The notes below the pieces were generated by a model that saw only the letters and a list, made by a program, of their open reading frames with translations, did not search any database and was not told the origin of the DNA. Positions 43,436-53,293 of a stretch of DNA of 64,000 bases are shown in pieces; the first letter of the stretch is position 1; every line of letters begins with the position of its first letter. This DNA is from Chitinivorax sp. B (lineage in GTDB: Bacteria > Pseudomonadota > Gammaproteobacteria > Burkholderiales > SCOH01), in the NCBI RefSeq assembly GCF_005503445.1, contig NZ_SCOH01000005.1:1-64000 (forward strand). The letters run 5' to 3'. The position numbers and the translations under genes were made by a program.

Positions 43436-45424
43436 TTACATATAGATGCCCTTCATGATCTGGGTAAAGGCGATCTGGTCAGGTGTCATGTTGGTGCTAC
43501 CACCTTCCTTCTTCCCTAGTGCCGCATCCGATTCACCGAACATGCGATACGAGGTATTCATGATCACTTGGCTGACCTTCGGCATCAGTGCATGCACTAC
43601 CTGCGCAAAAATACCCAGCTTGGTGGCAATCCGCTGTGGCCGGTAGATGATGGCTTGTGCAATCAGATCAGCAGCTTCATCCGGTGTGGCCATGGGCACG
43701 TTCTGATACAGCTTGGTCGGTGCGGTCATGGCTGTCTTCACCAGTGGCATGTTGATGGTGGTGAACTCAATGCCCTTGTCGGCAAACTCCGATGCTGCAC
43801 AACGGGTAAAGGCATCCAGCGCTGCCTTGGAGGCTACATAAGCCGAGAAACGTGGGGCATTGGTCAATACGCCGATCGACGAGATATTGATTACATGCCC
43901 TTTACGGCGCGATGCCATATGTGGCATCAAACCCATGGTCAACCGCAAGCAACCGAAGTAATTGAGCTGCATAGTGCGCTGGTAATCGTGGAAACGATCA
44001 TAGGAATGCTCAATACCACGTCGAATGGACCGACCGGCATTATTGATCAGTACATCCACCCCGCCTTGTTCATCCAGCACCAACTTCAGCATGGCGTCAA
44101 TCTCGTCCAGATTCGCTAAATCGCAGCTATAGGTGACCACCTCACCGCCCACCGCTTCGATTTCGGTCTTTGCTGCAGATAACTTCTCCGGGTCACGTGC
44201 CACCAGAATCAATTTGCCACCGGCTTGCGCAATTTTCAACGCAGCTGCCAGGCCAATCCCTTGCGACCCACCAGTGATCAGCACAGTCTTGCCTTTCACC
44301 GCGCCATTCAGAGTACGGTCAATGTGCAGATCCGGGTCCAGATGACGTTCCCAGTAATCCCACAATACCCAGGCGTAATCCTGCAACCGAGGCACCTTGA
44401 TGCCTGCAGGCTTCAACAAAGCCGCCGCATCGCGGTTGTCAAAGCGGGTGGGGTAGTTCACGAAGCGCATGATATCGGGCGGCAAGCCCAGATCGCGCAT
44501 GACCACATCACGAATTCGTCTAACGGGCGTCAGCATCATCATCCCTTGCTTGATAATGGGCGGGATGAAGCCAAACAGTGCGGTGTTCAAGCGCACCGCA
44601 ATATGCGGTGCATGGGCTGCACGGGCAAAGATCTCAAGAATTTCCCCAACACGGTACGGTTCGGTATCGGTCAGATGGAAACACTTGCCATCCTGTCCTT
44701 CCACGTGGGCGATATGGTCAATGGCCTTGACCACATAATCAACCGGTACCAAGTTGATGCGGCCACCATCGATTCCGATCGTAGGCATCCAGGGCGGCAA
44801 TAGCTTCCGGTATTTCTGGATCAGTTTGAAGAAGTAATACGGCCCATCGATTTTGTCGATTTCACCGGTTTTCGAATCGCCCACCACCAAGCCGGGGCGA
44901 TAGATGCGCCAAGCACCTTTGTATTCTTTGCGAATGATCGCTTCCGAATCATGCTTGGTACGGAAATAGGGATGTTGCAGGTTCTCTGCTTCATCGAACA
45001 TGTCTTCGCGGAAAATCCCCTCATAGAGGCCTGCCGCCGCAATGGAACTGACCAGATGAAAGCACCCTGCCTTCACGCCTTCGGCAAAGTGGGCTGCATT
45101 GCGTGTGCCTTCCACATTCGCTACCTGCTGATCTTCATCAGATGCCTTTAGATCGTAAATGGCAGCCAGATGCAGCAAATGCTTGATCTTGCCCTTGAGC
45201 TTCTTGATCTCGGTGGTTTTCACACCCAACTGCGGCATGGTTACATCACCGATCACCGGCACAATCTGGCCACGAGCATCACCCCACTTGGCCTTCAGCT
45301 CATCCAGCTTCCCCAGTGACGATTCGCGTACGAGAACGTAGATGGTGTCTTGCGAGCGGGCCATCAATAGCGGAATCAAATGTCTCCCAATGAAGCCTGT
45401 TGCTCCCGTCACGAAGTACGACAT
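43436..45424 (-). CDS. Fatty acyl-CoA/ACP reductase (two SDR domains, Marinobacter FAR type)
   Basis: 662 residues. The N-terminal domain is an extended SDR (YFVTGATGFIGRHL, PYFRTKHDSEAI with Y-x3-K, VPTIGIDGG-type region) of the fatty acyl reductase/male-sterility group. The C-terminal domain is a classical SDR (KTVLITGGSQGIGLA, NINNAGRSIRRGIEHSYDRFHDYQRTMQLNYFG-like core, NISSIGVLTNAPRFSAYVASKAALDAF). Length and many stretches match the Marinobacter enzyme that reduces acyl-CoA through aldehyde to fatty alcohol for wax esters (NYPTRFDNRD, WDYWERHLDPDL, INMPLVKTAM, RPQRIATKLGIFAQVVHALMPK). AGGAG precedes the ATG. The wax ester synthase gene is divergent beside it. Confidence 0.92.
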   Translation of the reverse strand: MSYFVTGATGFIGRHLIPLLMARSQDTIYVLVRESSLGKLDELKAKWGDARGQIVPVIGDVTMPQLGVKTTEIKKLKGKIKHLLHLAAIYDLKASDEDQQVANVEGTRNAAHFAEGVKAGCFHLVSSIAAAGLYEGIFREDMFDEAENLQHPYFRTKHDSEAIIRKEYKGAWRIYRPGLVVGDSKTGEIDKIDGPYYFFKLIQKYRKLLPPWMPTIGIDGGRINLVPVDYVVKAIDHIAHVEGQDGKCFHLTDTEPYRVGEILEIFARAAHAPHIAVRLNTALFGFIPPIIKQGMMMLTPVRRIRDVVMRDLGLPPDIMRFVNYPTRFDNRDAAALLKPAGIKVPRLQDYAWVLWDYWERHLDPDLHIDRTLNGAVKGKTVLITGGSQGIGLAAALKIAQAGGKLILVARDPEKLSAAKTEIEAVGGEVVTYSCDLANLDEIDAMLKLVLDEQGGVDVLINNAGRSIRRGIEHSYDRFHDYQRTMQLNYFGCLRLTMGLMPHMASRRKGHVINISSIGVLTNAPRFSAYVASKAALDAFTRCAASEFADKGIEFTTINMPLVKTAMTAPTKLYQNVPMATPDEAADLIAQAIIYRPQRIATKLGIFAQVVHALMPKVSQVIMNTSYRMFGESDAALGKKEGGSTNMTPDQIAFTQIMKGIYM

Positions 45425-45784
45425 ATTTTCTCCTAAGAATATTTTAATTTACTTCTACAACCCAACCAAAACATACTCGATCATTTAAATTACCAATTCA
45501 ACAAATACGAAAATAGCCACTAAAAGCAATAGCATAAATTCGCAATCCATCTGCGCATTATGTCATAGCAATCCGAAAAATATTATTATCCCACCTGTCA
45601 AAAATGTTTGGGTATACTCTTTTTCGAAAATAAATTTCGCAGGCCGCAGTCAGCAAAAAAGTGCAACCCAGCGCGATCTAGGGTGCCGGGCAAATCATCG
45701 CACGTCTTCTAAACTTCAAAATATAAAGCAGACATGTGGCCAGTTGAGATGAGCTTGTTTTTTAGCCTATTGGATGGAGTCAAA
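45425..45784. promoter_or_regulatory. AT-rich divergent promoter region, FAR and wax synthase
   Basis: 360 bases between the two divergent wax ester genes, clearly AT-rich. On the plus strand TATACT at 45613-45618 is a fair -10 box without a good -35. The region also holds an in-frame start (45734) for the synthase that has no ribosome site. No operator is evident. Confidence 0.4.
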
Positions 45785-47299
45785 ATGATCTGGAACCTCA
45801 ATGGTCCGGAAAAACGCAGTATGTCTGCAGTGGATACCGCCTGGCTTCGCATGGATAGACGCACCAATCTGATGATGATTGTTGGCATCCTGATTTTCGA
45901 ATCCCCGCTGGATATTGATGAATTTAAGCAATTATTGGAAACCCGTTTTCTAAAATACCGGCGCTTCAAACAATGTCCTGTTGGCAGTGGCACATCCTAT
46001 TACTGGGAGGATGATCCCGACTTCTGCCTCGATAACCATATCAGCCGGCTACAACTATCTGACCATGCAGATCACGGTGATCTGCAAGCTTTCGTATCAG
46101 AGCTTGCCAGCACCAAGCTGGACGACCGACGACCGCTCTGGCATTTCCATCTGGTGGAAAACTTTGAAGGTGGGACTGCGCTGATTGCACGCATCCATCA
46201 TTGCTACGCCGACGGTATTGCGTTAATTCAGGTACTGCTAGGCATGACTGATAATGCCCCTGCTGCGGGCGGCAAAAGACGTAAACAACGCCATGAAGAA
46301 GCCGATAATGATCTGTGGAACAAGCTGTATCGCCCATTTGCAGGAGCTGTCACAGGTGCGATCAAGCTGTATTGGGATGTGATTGAAGGCACTATTGATC
46401 TGGTGAAATCCCCTTCCAAATTGATGAAATACACCAATCTGGGTTTGGGTATCACAGCCGATGCGGCACGTGTGCTGAGCATGCCGAACGATCCGCAGAC
46501 CAGCCTAAAAGGTGAACTGAGCGACCGCAAGAAATGCGTTTGGGCCGAACCGCTGGATTTGAATGAGGTCAAGCAGATTGGCAAGGCACTGGATTGCACC
46601 ATCAATGATGTATTGCTCGCCAGTGTGGCCGGCTCATTGCGCAATTATCTGCTGGAGCGTGGCGACGATCTCGATGGAAAGGATATCCGCGCCTTCATTC
46701 CCGTCAACATGCGGCCGGCTACCAAAATGGACAGGCTGGGCAACTATTTTGGGCTGGTTGCACTGTCGCTGCCGATTGGCATCGCTAATCCATTTGAACG
46801 ACTTTATGAGTTGAAGCGGCGAATGGAGGAATTGAAGAACTCGCACGAAGCGATTGTCGCGCTGGGTTTGTTGGGTGTTGCCGGTGCCTTGCCGAATGCG
46901 GTACAACAATTCTCGTTCGATCTGCTGACCAAGAAAGGGTCAGCAGTGATGACGAATGTACCCGGCCCGCGTGAAGCCTTGTCGATGGCTGGCAGTAAAT
47001 TGAAGGATATCCTGTTCTGGGTGCCGTCATCTGGCGAGATTGGTCTTGGGGTGAGTATTCTCAGCTATAACGGGCAGATTCGCTTTGGCATCATTGCCGA
47101 CAGTCATCTGATCCCCGACCCGGAAAACATTGTGAATCGGTTGCAATGTGAATTTGACAAACTGCTGTATGGCACGCTGCTGAATTCGTGGGAAGCCCCG
47201 CTGTCACCGATGGTCATCGAACAGGAAATCCATGACTGGGTAGCAGTTCAACAACTGGAATCCGTGCTGGAAGCAGCGCGCATGCCACAAGAAGCCTGA
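45785..47299 (+). CDS. Wax ester synthase/diacylglycerol acyltransferase (WS/DGAT)
   Basis: 504 residues. It joins acyl-CoA to fatty alcohol or diacylglycerol at the membrane. The active-site motif HHxxxDG is present (ARIHHCYADGIALIQVLLG), as are the family stretch NDVLLASVAGSLRNYL and the C-terminal VMTNVPGPREALSMAGSKLKDILFWVPSSGEIGLGVSILSYNGQIRFGI. ATG 45785 is chosen because GGAG stands five bases upstream and the conserved MSAVDTAWLRMD region follows; longer starts at 45734 and 45749 lack a site. It is divergent from the fatty acyl-CoA reductase. A bidirectional terminator follows. Confidence 0.94.
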   Translation: MIWNLNGPEKRSMSAVDTAWLRMDRRTNLMMIVGILIFESPLDIDEFKQLLETRFLKYRRFKQCPVGSGTSYYWEDDPDFCLDNHISRLQLSDHADHGDLQAFVSELASTKLDDRRPLWHFHLVENFEGGTALIARIHHCYADGIALIQVLLGMTDNAPAAGGKRRKQRHEEADNDLWNKLYRPFAGAVTGAIKLYWDVIEGTIDLVKSPSKLMKYTNLGLGITADAARVLSMPNDPQTSLKGELSDRKKCVWAEPLDLNEVKQIGKALDCTINDVLLASVAGSLRNYLLERGDDLDGKDIRAFIPVNMRPATKMDRLGNYFGLVALSLPIGIANPFERLYELKRRMEELKNSHEAIVALGLLGVAGALPNAVQQFSFDLLTKKGSAVMTNVPGPREALSMAGSKLKDILFWVPSSGEIGLGVSILSYNGQIRFGIIADSHLIPDPENIVNRLQCEFDKLLYGTLLNSWEAPLSPMVIEQEIHDWVAVQQLESVLEAARMPQEA

Positions 47300-47340
47300 T
47301 CCAGCTCAATCGCTGATTTGGCGATCTTTACCTTACTACA

Positions 47341-47372
47341 AAAAAAACGAGCGGTTGACACCGCTCGCTTTT
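47341..47372. terminator. Bidirectional terminator
   Basis: An 8-bp stem (CGAGCGGT with ACCGCTCG, four-base loop) has A-runs on its left side and CTTTTG on its right, so it can stop the wax synthase transcript and, more strongly (eight U), the leftward small gene. Confidence 0.8.
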
Positions 47373-47387
47373 GTGAACAAACGCCGA

Positions 47388-47585
47388 TTACTGCTTGGGC
47401 GCCTCTTCTTTTTTCTCTTCAGCTTTAACAGCTTTCTTAGCCTTTTTGGCTTTCTTGGCCTTCTTGACTGGCTTGGCTTGCTCAGTTGCAGCAGCCTCAG
47501 CAGGCTTGGCCTCTTCGGCAGCCACAGCGGAGAAGGATACAGTAGCAAATACGGCGGCAATCAATGCGGACAGAAGCTTGTTCAT
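47388..47585 (-). CDS. Small secreted Lys/Ala-rich protein
   Basis: 65 residues from the ATG at 47585, which has AGAGGA seven bases upstream; an in-frame start at 47675 would add a segment with no signal peptide. The N-terminus is a clean Sec signal (MNKLLSALIAAVFATVSFSAVA with cleavage after AVA). The mature part of about 43 residues is only Ala, Lys, Glu, Pro and similar residues (VKKAKKAKKAKKAVKAEEKKEE), likely disordered and very basic. Small AKE/AKK-rich exported proteins like this occur in many beta-proteobacteria; no function is known. Confidence 0.8.
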   Translation of the reverse strand: MNKLLSALIAAVFATVSFSAVAAEEAKPAEAAATEQAKPVKKAKKAKKAKKAVKAEEKKEEAPKQ

Positions 47586-47787
47586 TGCAATCCTCTTTTC
47601 AGTTGAAAGGTCACAGCAACCGTTCGGCGTGCGTGTGACACCGAAACCGGTAGCCAGATGGAACCGTCGTTCCACCCTTCCAACAACGTGACGTTACAAA
47701 GCTGGTTGACACAAACCCAGACCTGCCTCAAAAAATGGCTGCTTGATCCACCTTGCACGGGAGGAGGAATGGGGTAATGTTCTGGTA

Positions 47788-49887
47788 TCACCAACGTGGA
47801 TTGGTACGAATCAATTCGGTTGCTGCTTCAGCGCTGAGTGGTTTGGCAAAATGATAACCTTGGGCCAAATCGCAATTGAGTTCGCGCAGTACTTCCAGAT
47901 GGCCCGCCGTCTCGACACATTCCGCAATGACATTCATACCCAAGTTATGCGCCAGCATGACGATGACACGAACAATCTCTTTACCCTCGATCTCCTCAGT
48001 AATGCGACGCACGAAAGAACCGTCGATTTTCAGCGTATCGCAAGGGAAGCGATGCAGATAGGATAGCGATGAATACCCTGTGCCAAAGTCATCCATCAAC
48101 ACCTTGATATTCTTTTCCCGCAACCGGGTCAACATCTGCCGCGCGGATTCCGGGTTTTCCATCAACATGGTCTCAGTGATTTCCAGCTTCAAATGCGAAG
48201 CGGATAAACCAGTCTCACCAATCACACTTTCGATTTCTTCCACCAGATCCGGCTGACTGAATTGCTTGCCAGACAGATTGACACTGACCGGAATCAGGTG
48301 ATGGCCCGGAAAGATTCGTTGCCACTCCACCATTTGCATGCAAGCCATTTCCAGCACCTGCTTGCCGATTTCAATGATCAAACCAAGTTCTTCGGCCAGT
48401 GGAATGAATTCATTCGGCGAAATCAACGTGCCACTGGGTTTGAGCCAACGGATCAACGCCTCAAAGCTGGCCAGCTCGCCGGTTTTCAGATCAACAATTG
48501 GCTGATAGTGAACCTGAAATTCCCGGCGCTCGACTGCACGACGCAATTCGTGCTCCAACTGCAAAGTCGTGACAGCGCTATCATGCATGGTGGCATCGAA
48601 GACCTCCATCTTCTTTTTACCACGCTTGCGGGCCCTATGCATAGCCGTATCAGCATCACGCAGCATGTCTTCCGGCAAGGTATAACCGCCACTGCTGAAT
48701 GCCACGCCGATACTGCACCCTGGAAAAAATTCATGCCCCCCCAGCCCCAGCGGCCGACCAAGTACGCTTTGCAGCATCTCGGCAAAACGGGTCGCCTCTG
48801 TTGGGTCACGCACATCATCCATCAGTACTGCGAATTCATCCCCACCAAAACGTGCGGCAGCATCCCCTGGTCGCAATACCGAACGGATTCTCGATGCAAT
48901 CTCGATCAGAAACTGATCACCGATGCGATGGCCGAAGCTGTCGTTGACGTAGCGAAAGCGCTCCATATTCAAAAACAGGACAGCAGAAAGATAGGCTTCA
49001 TTACGCTGCCGGTGTTCCAGCGAAAAACCGAGTAGGTCTGTGAACAAAGCGCGATTTGGCAGACCGGTCAGTCCATCGTGAAAAGCATCATGCAGTAATT
49101 GCTCTTCTGCACGCTTACGTTCAGTGATATCGGTCTGGGAGCCTGCCATGCGATAGGCTCGGCCATGCTCATCCCGTACCGCCAGACCACGGGTCAGCAT
49201 CCAGCGATAGCCGGATGTCTTGTGCAGCATGCGATGTTCAATCTCAAAGTGTGGGGTCAATCCCTTCAGATGACTGATCAGCTTGGTTCTGAATGACTGG
49301 CGCTCAGCGGGATGCAGACGGCTTTGCCATTCATTGACGGAATCACCAATTTCACCATCCTCATAGCCCAGCATGTGCTTCCAGCGGGCGGAAAAATACA
49401 TGGTGTCATCCAGTACATTCCAATCCCACAAGCCATCGTTCGCGCCCGCCATAGCCAGCTTGTAGCGTTCCTCGCTGATACGCAGTGCCTCTTCGGCACG
49501 TTTTTTGGCGCGTCGCAATTCGGCTTCGCGCAACTCGCGCTCTACGACACTGGATAACCTGGGTAAATTGGTTTTCAGGACGAAGTCACTGACACCCATC
49601 TTCATCAGGGCCACAGCAGACTCTTCACCAATCGTACCGGTGACAACGATGAACGGGCAGTCCAAGCCCGCTTCGGTATAAAGATTCAGTGCAGCTGGTC
49701 CACTGAAACGCGGCATGGTGTAGTCTGACATGACCAAGTCCCAATGCTCTTTCAGTGCTGCCTGCATGGCATCGGGTGTGTCGACACGCCGGTGGAACAC
49801 CTGGTAACCACCGCGCTTGAGCTGCAGCAACATCAACAATGCATCGTCTTCGGAGTCTTCAACGACCAGCACCCGCAGTTCGGACAC
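47788..49887 (-). CDS. Response regulator with PAS-GGDEF-EAL output
   Basis: 699 residues from a GTG at 49887, chosen because GGGAG is six bases upstream and it starts two bases after the preceding response regulator's TAG. The receiver (about 1-120: RVLVVEDSEDDALLML, LVMSDYTMPRFSG with the phospho-Asp in SDY, VVTGTIGEESAVALMKMGVSDFVLKT) is followed by a PAS domain (about 140-265), an intact GGDEF domain (RFGGDEFAVLMDD) and an intact EAL domain (SFEALIRWLKPSG, MDDFGTGYSSLSYLHRFP, LKIDGSFVRR, VIAECVET). It may make or degrade c-di-GMP under phospho-control. The cognate kinase is not in the window. Confidence 0.92.
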   Translation of the reverse strand: MSELRVLVVEDSEDDALLMLLQLKRGGYQVFHRRVDTPDAMQAALKEHWDLVMSDYTMPRFSGPAALNLYTEAGLDCPFIVVTGTIGEESAVALMKMGVSDFVLKTNLPRLSSVVERELREAELRRAKKRAEEALRISEERYKLAMAGANDGLWDWNVLDDTMYFSARWKHMLGYEDGEIGDSVNEWQSRLHPAERQSFRTKLISHLKGLTPHFEIEHRMLHKTSGYRWMLTRGLAVRDEHGRAYRMAGSQTDITERKRAEEQLLHDAFHDGLTGLPNRALFTDLLGFSLEHRQRNEAYLSAVLFLNMERFRYVNDSFGHRIGDQFLIEIASRIRSVLRPGDAAARFGGDEFAVLMDDVRDPTEATRFAEMLQSVLGRPLGLGGHEFFPGCSIGVAFSSGGYTLPEDMLRDADTAMHRARKRGKKKMEVFDATMHDSAVTTLQLEHELRRAVERREFQVHYQPIVDLKTGELASFEALIRWLKPSGTLISPNEFIPLAEELGLIIEIGKQVLEMACMQMVEWQRIFPGHHLIPVSVNLSGKQFSQPDLVEEIESVIGETGLSASHLKLEITETMLMENPESARQMLTRLREKNIKVLMDDFGTGYSSLSYLHRFPCDTLKIDGSFVRRITEEIEGKEIVRVIVMLAHNLGMNVIAECVETAGHLEVLRELNCDLAQGYHFAKPLSAEAATELIRTNPRW

Positions 49888-49888
49888 G

Positions 49889-50335
49889 CTATCTCCCAAC
49901 TGTCGGCAGCGACTCGTTCAGCACCAGCCAATACAACCCTACTTGGCGAACCGCATCAATGAACTGATTGAAATCAACCGGTTTACGGATATAGCTATTC
50001 GCACCAAGCGAATAGCTCCGGAGAAGGTCGTCTTCTTCTTTCGACGTGGTCAGCACCACCACTGGGATCAGGCGAGTGCGGGCATCATCCCGCAACGCCT
50101 TGAGTACGCCCAGGCCGTCCAGCTTGGGCAATTTGAGATCAAGCAGAATCAACGCAGGATGCACCGGTTCGGCGCGATCGGCATGGGAACCCGTCCCGAA
50201 CAGGTAATCCAAAGCTTCAACGCCATCGCGTGCAACAACAATCTCATTGCTGATATTGTTTTTTTTGAATGCTCGCAACGCCAGCATCTCGTCATCTGGA
50301 TTATCTTCTACCAGCAAAATTACTTGGTTTCGCAT
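49889..50335 (-). CDS. Single-domain response regulator (Rcp1-like)
   Basis: 148 residues, one receiver only. The acidic pocket is VILLVEDNPDD, the phospho-Asp is in ALILLDLKLPKLDGLGVLKAL, the Thr and Lys are in VVVLTTSKEE and YIRKPVDFNQF. The Rcp1-like subgroup has the longer VARDGVEALDYLFGTG loop. It is two bases upstream of the REC-PAS-GGDEF-EAL gene, so the two are translationally coupled. It may act as a phosphate sink or shuttle for the larger protein. No histidine kinase gene is next to it. Confidence 0.92.
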   Translation of the reverse strand: MRNQVILLVEDNPDDEMLALRAFKKNNISNEIVVARDGVEALDYLFGTGSHADRAEPVHPALILLDLKLPKLDGLGVLKALRDDARTRLIPVVVLTTSKEEDDLLRSYSLGANSYIRKPVDFNQFIDAVRQVGLYWLVLNESLPTVGR

Positions 50336-50552
50336 CGGATTCCGCCTTGAATTACGTTCCGCCCCTGATTTAGTTAATAGTCGAGTTCAGGTCACTACGC
50401 CAGTCCCGCGAATGGACCTGAAGCTGGACGCCCTACCCAGCCCGGCAGGGCGGCGCAGTATAACCGAATGTATGCTGCCATCGGCCGGCAACGACAAAAA
50501 GCATCCAGCTCCATGGAGTCGGCGAACACCCACTCCATGTTGAGCAGCTAAC

Positions 50553-53195
50553 TTACAACAAGGCTTTGCTGACGATTTCGTAGGTATCCTTCGATAACCC
50601 GTCGGTTGACACAATACGGATCAACTCAGCCTTCATCAGCCCCTGACGTGCCTCGTCAAACCGCTTCCAACGATTGAACGCCCCTGCCAGACGCGCCGCT
50701 ACCTGAGGGTTCAACTTGTCCACCGCCAATACCTGGTCCGCATGGAAGCGGTATCCTGCCCCGTTCTTGTCGTGGAAGCAAACCTGATTGGCGGCAAAGA
50801 CACTCAGCAATGACCTGACCTTGTTCGGGTTCTTCAAGGTAAAGGCAGGATGGGTCAGCAACTGCTGTACACGTGCCAATGTATCTGGCAATGTCGACGA
50901 GGCTTGCAACGTCAGCCACTTGTCCACGACCAATGCGTCACCCTTCCAGCGCTCATAAAACGCTGCCAGCGTCGGCTCACGTTGCGGGCATGCAATGTGG
51001 GTCAGTACTGACAAGGCACCCATGGTGTCCGTCATATTGTTGGCCATGTTCGCCTGGCTGACGCACAACTCACGCATTTCATGCTCATCCAGTTGCAACA
51101 GGTAGGACAGACACAGATTCTTCAGCGCACGTTGGCTGACCGCTTTCTGCTCATAGCGATACTCGCCTTTGGCATCATTGGCATGGAAAACCGCAAGCCA
51201 ATGCGCGCGCAACACAATGGCCAACTGGGTGCGTACAAAGTCACGCACCACATGGATCGCATCCGGGTCCACCACGGTCATCTGGTCACCGATATAACTT
51301 TCTGCCGGTAATGTCAGCGCCAATGCGATCAACGACTTGTCCAGCGTCTCATTCAGCAGTGTCACACGGAAAGCATCCACCACCGATTGCGGTAGCAACA
51401 GCGCCCGGCCAGCCTGATAGTCGGCAATCAAGCGCAGAATCAATCGCAAGGTCAATGTCTGACTAGCTTCCCAACGATTGAAATCATCGGTGTCATGTGC
51501 CATCAAGAAGGTCAGCTCGTCGTCATGCCATTCATAATCCAGCTTGACCGGTGCTGAGAAACCCCGCAGTAACGAAGGCACCGGCTGCGACGGCACATTG
51601 ACGAACACAAAGTGCTGTTCAGCTTCCGTGAAACGCAGTACTCGTGACTTGCCGCTGGCCGTTGCCTCGCCTTCCAGTTGCAATGGTAACTCGTGTCCCA
51701 GACTGTCTAACAGCCCAACGGCCATGGGGATCAGGAACGGCAATTTATCTTGCTGGTCTGGTGTAGCTGGGCAACTCTGTTTCAGCGTCAGCGTATAAGT
51801 TCTGGCTTGCTCGTCATACCGACCAATCGCCTTCACCGCAGGGGTGCCCGCCTGGCTATACCAGCGTTTGAATTGCGACAGATCCGTCTCGTTGGCATCC
51901 GCCATTGCAGCCAGAAAGTCATCGGTGGCCACCGCTTGGCCATCATGACGACGGAAATACAGGTCCATGCCTTTGCGGAAGCCAGCAGCGCCCAACAAGG
52001 TATGGTACATACGTACCACTTCCGCCCCCTTCTCATACACAGTGACCGTATAGAAGTTATTGATTTCTATATAGGACTCCGGCCGTACCGGGTGTGACAT
52101 CGGGCCTGCATCTTCGGGGAACTGGAAGTTGCGCAAGGTGCGTACCTGATCAATCCGCTCCACGGCATGACTCCCCATATCGCCTGAGAACATCTGGTCA
52201 CGAAAGACGGTCAATCCTTCCTTGAGCGAAAGCTGGAACCAGTCGCGGCAGGTCACACGGTTACCAGTCCAGTTATGGAAGTATTCATGGGCGATCACGG
52301 CCTCGATACCGGCAAAATCAACATCCGTCGCGGTATCAGCCTTGGCCAGTACATACTTGGTGTTGAAGATGTTGAGACCCTTGTTCTCCATGGCCCCCAT
52401 GTTGAAATCGCCCACCGCAACAATCATATAGGTATCCAGGTCATATTCCAGGCCGTAGACATCCTCGTCCCATTTCATGGATTTTTTGACCGATGTCATC
52501 GCATGATGACACTTGTCCAGATTGCCGGGCTCCACATAGATCTCCAGCTTCACTTCCCTGCCCGACTGCGTCTTGAAGTGGTCGTCCAGCTTCACCAGTT
52601 TGCCAGCCACCAACGCAAACAGATAGCTTGGTTTGCGGAACGGGTCCACCCACTTCACCCAATGTCGTTGCTTATCGACATTGCCATGCCCTACCAGATT
52701 GCCGTTGGACAGCAATACAGGAAAACGCTGGCGATCAGCGGTAATGGTTGTGGTGTAACGCGCCATAACGTCTGGGCGATCCAGGAAATAGGTAATGCGA
52801 CGGAAACCTTCCGCCTCGCATTGTGTAAACAGGTTGTGGTTGGATTCATACAGACCCGACAACGCAGTATTCAACTGCGGCTGAATACGAGTGGCCACCT
52901 CAAGCACACAGCTGGCCGGCAGATCACGCACCGTCAGCGTAAAACCCTCAATCTGGTAGCGGGATGCATCCAACACCTCACCATCCAGCTTCAGCTGAAC
53001 CAGAATCAGTTCTTCGCCATCCAGTACCAATGGTGCGTCCACGATCGGATGGGCATCATTGCGATTGAGCACCATGCGGGAATGCACATCAGTATGCTCA
53101 TCGAAAATATCGAATTTCAGATCAACGCGGTCGATCAGAAACGGGGGGGGCGTGTAATCCTTCAAATAGATTGTCTTGGGGGTATCGTTCTGCAT
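50553..53195 (-). CDS. pepN: Aminopeptidase N
   Basis: 880 residues from an ATG at 53195 (E. coli PepN has 870), with AGGA about ten bases upstream; a longer in-frame start at 53228 is less likely. M1 metallopeptidase: substrate motif GAMENKGLNIF and Zn motif VIAHEYFHNWTGNRVTCRDWFQLSLKEGLTV with the distal Glu. The N-terminal beta domain (DYTPPPFLIDRVDLKFDIFDEHTDVHSRM) and the long helical C-terminal half (DNEATRYEARQL-type array) are as usual. The enzyme removes N-terminal residues from peptides in the cytoplasm. It lies in a run of leftward housekeeping genes. Confidence 0.95.
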   Translation of the reverse strand: MQNDTPKTIYLKDYTPPPFLIDRVDLKFDIFDEHTDVHSRMVLNRNDAHPIVDAPLVLDGEELILVQLKLDGEVLDASRYQIEGFTLTVRDLPASCVLEVATRIQPQLNTALSGLYESNHNLFTQCEAEGFRRITYFLDRPDVMARYTTTITADRQRFPVLLSNGNLVGHGNVDKQRHWVKWVDPFRKPSYLFALVAGKLVKLDDHFKTQSGREVKLEIYVEPGNLDKCHHAMTSVKKSMKWDEDVYGLEYDLDTYMIVAVGDFNMGAMENKGLNIFNTKYVLAKADTATDVDFAGIEAVIAHEYFHNWTGNRVTCRDWFQLSLKEGLTVFRDQMFSGDMGSHAVERIDQVRTLRNFQFPEDAGPMSHPVRPESYIEINNFYTVTVYEKGAEVVRMYHTLLGAAGFRKGMDLYFRRHDGQAVATDDFLAAMADANETDLSQFKRWYSQAGTPAVKAIGRYDEQARTYTLTLKQSCPATPDQQDKLPFLIPMAVGLLDSLGHELPLQLEGEATASGKSRVLRFTEAEQHFVFVNVPSQPVPSLLRGFSAPVKLDYEWHDDELTFLMAHDTDDFNRWEASQTLTLRLILRLIADYQAGRALLLPQSVVDAFRVTLLNETLDKSLIALALTLPAESYIGDQMTVVDPDAIHVVRDFVRTQLAIVLRAHWLAVFHANDAKGEYRYEQKAVSQRALKNLCLSYLLQLDEHEMRELCVSQANMANNMTDTMGALSVLTHIACPQREPTLAAFYERWKGDALVVDKWLTLQASSTLPDTLARVQQLLTHPAFTLKNPNKVRSLLSVFAANQVCFHDKNGAGYRFHADQVLAVDKLNPQVAARLAGAFNRWKRFDEARQGLMKAELIRIVSTDGLSKDTYEIVSKALL

Positions 53196-53293
53196 GCTCT
53201 CGAATCCTGCTCTCATTCGTATGCCCAACCACGCGGCACGTATGCAACCACATGCCTGATCAAACGTGGTGGCTCAAGGTCGTTGTTATAATC

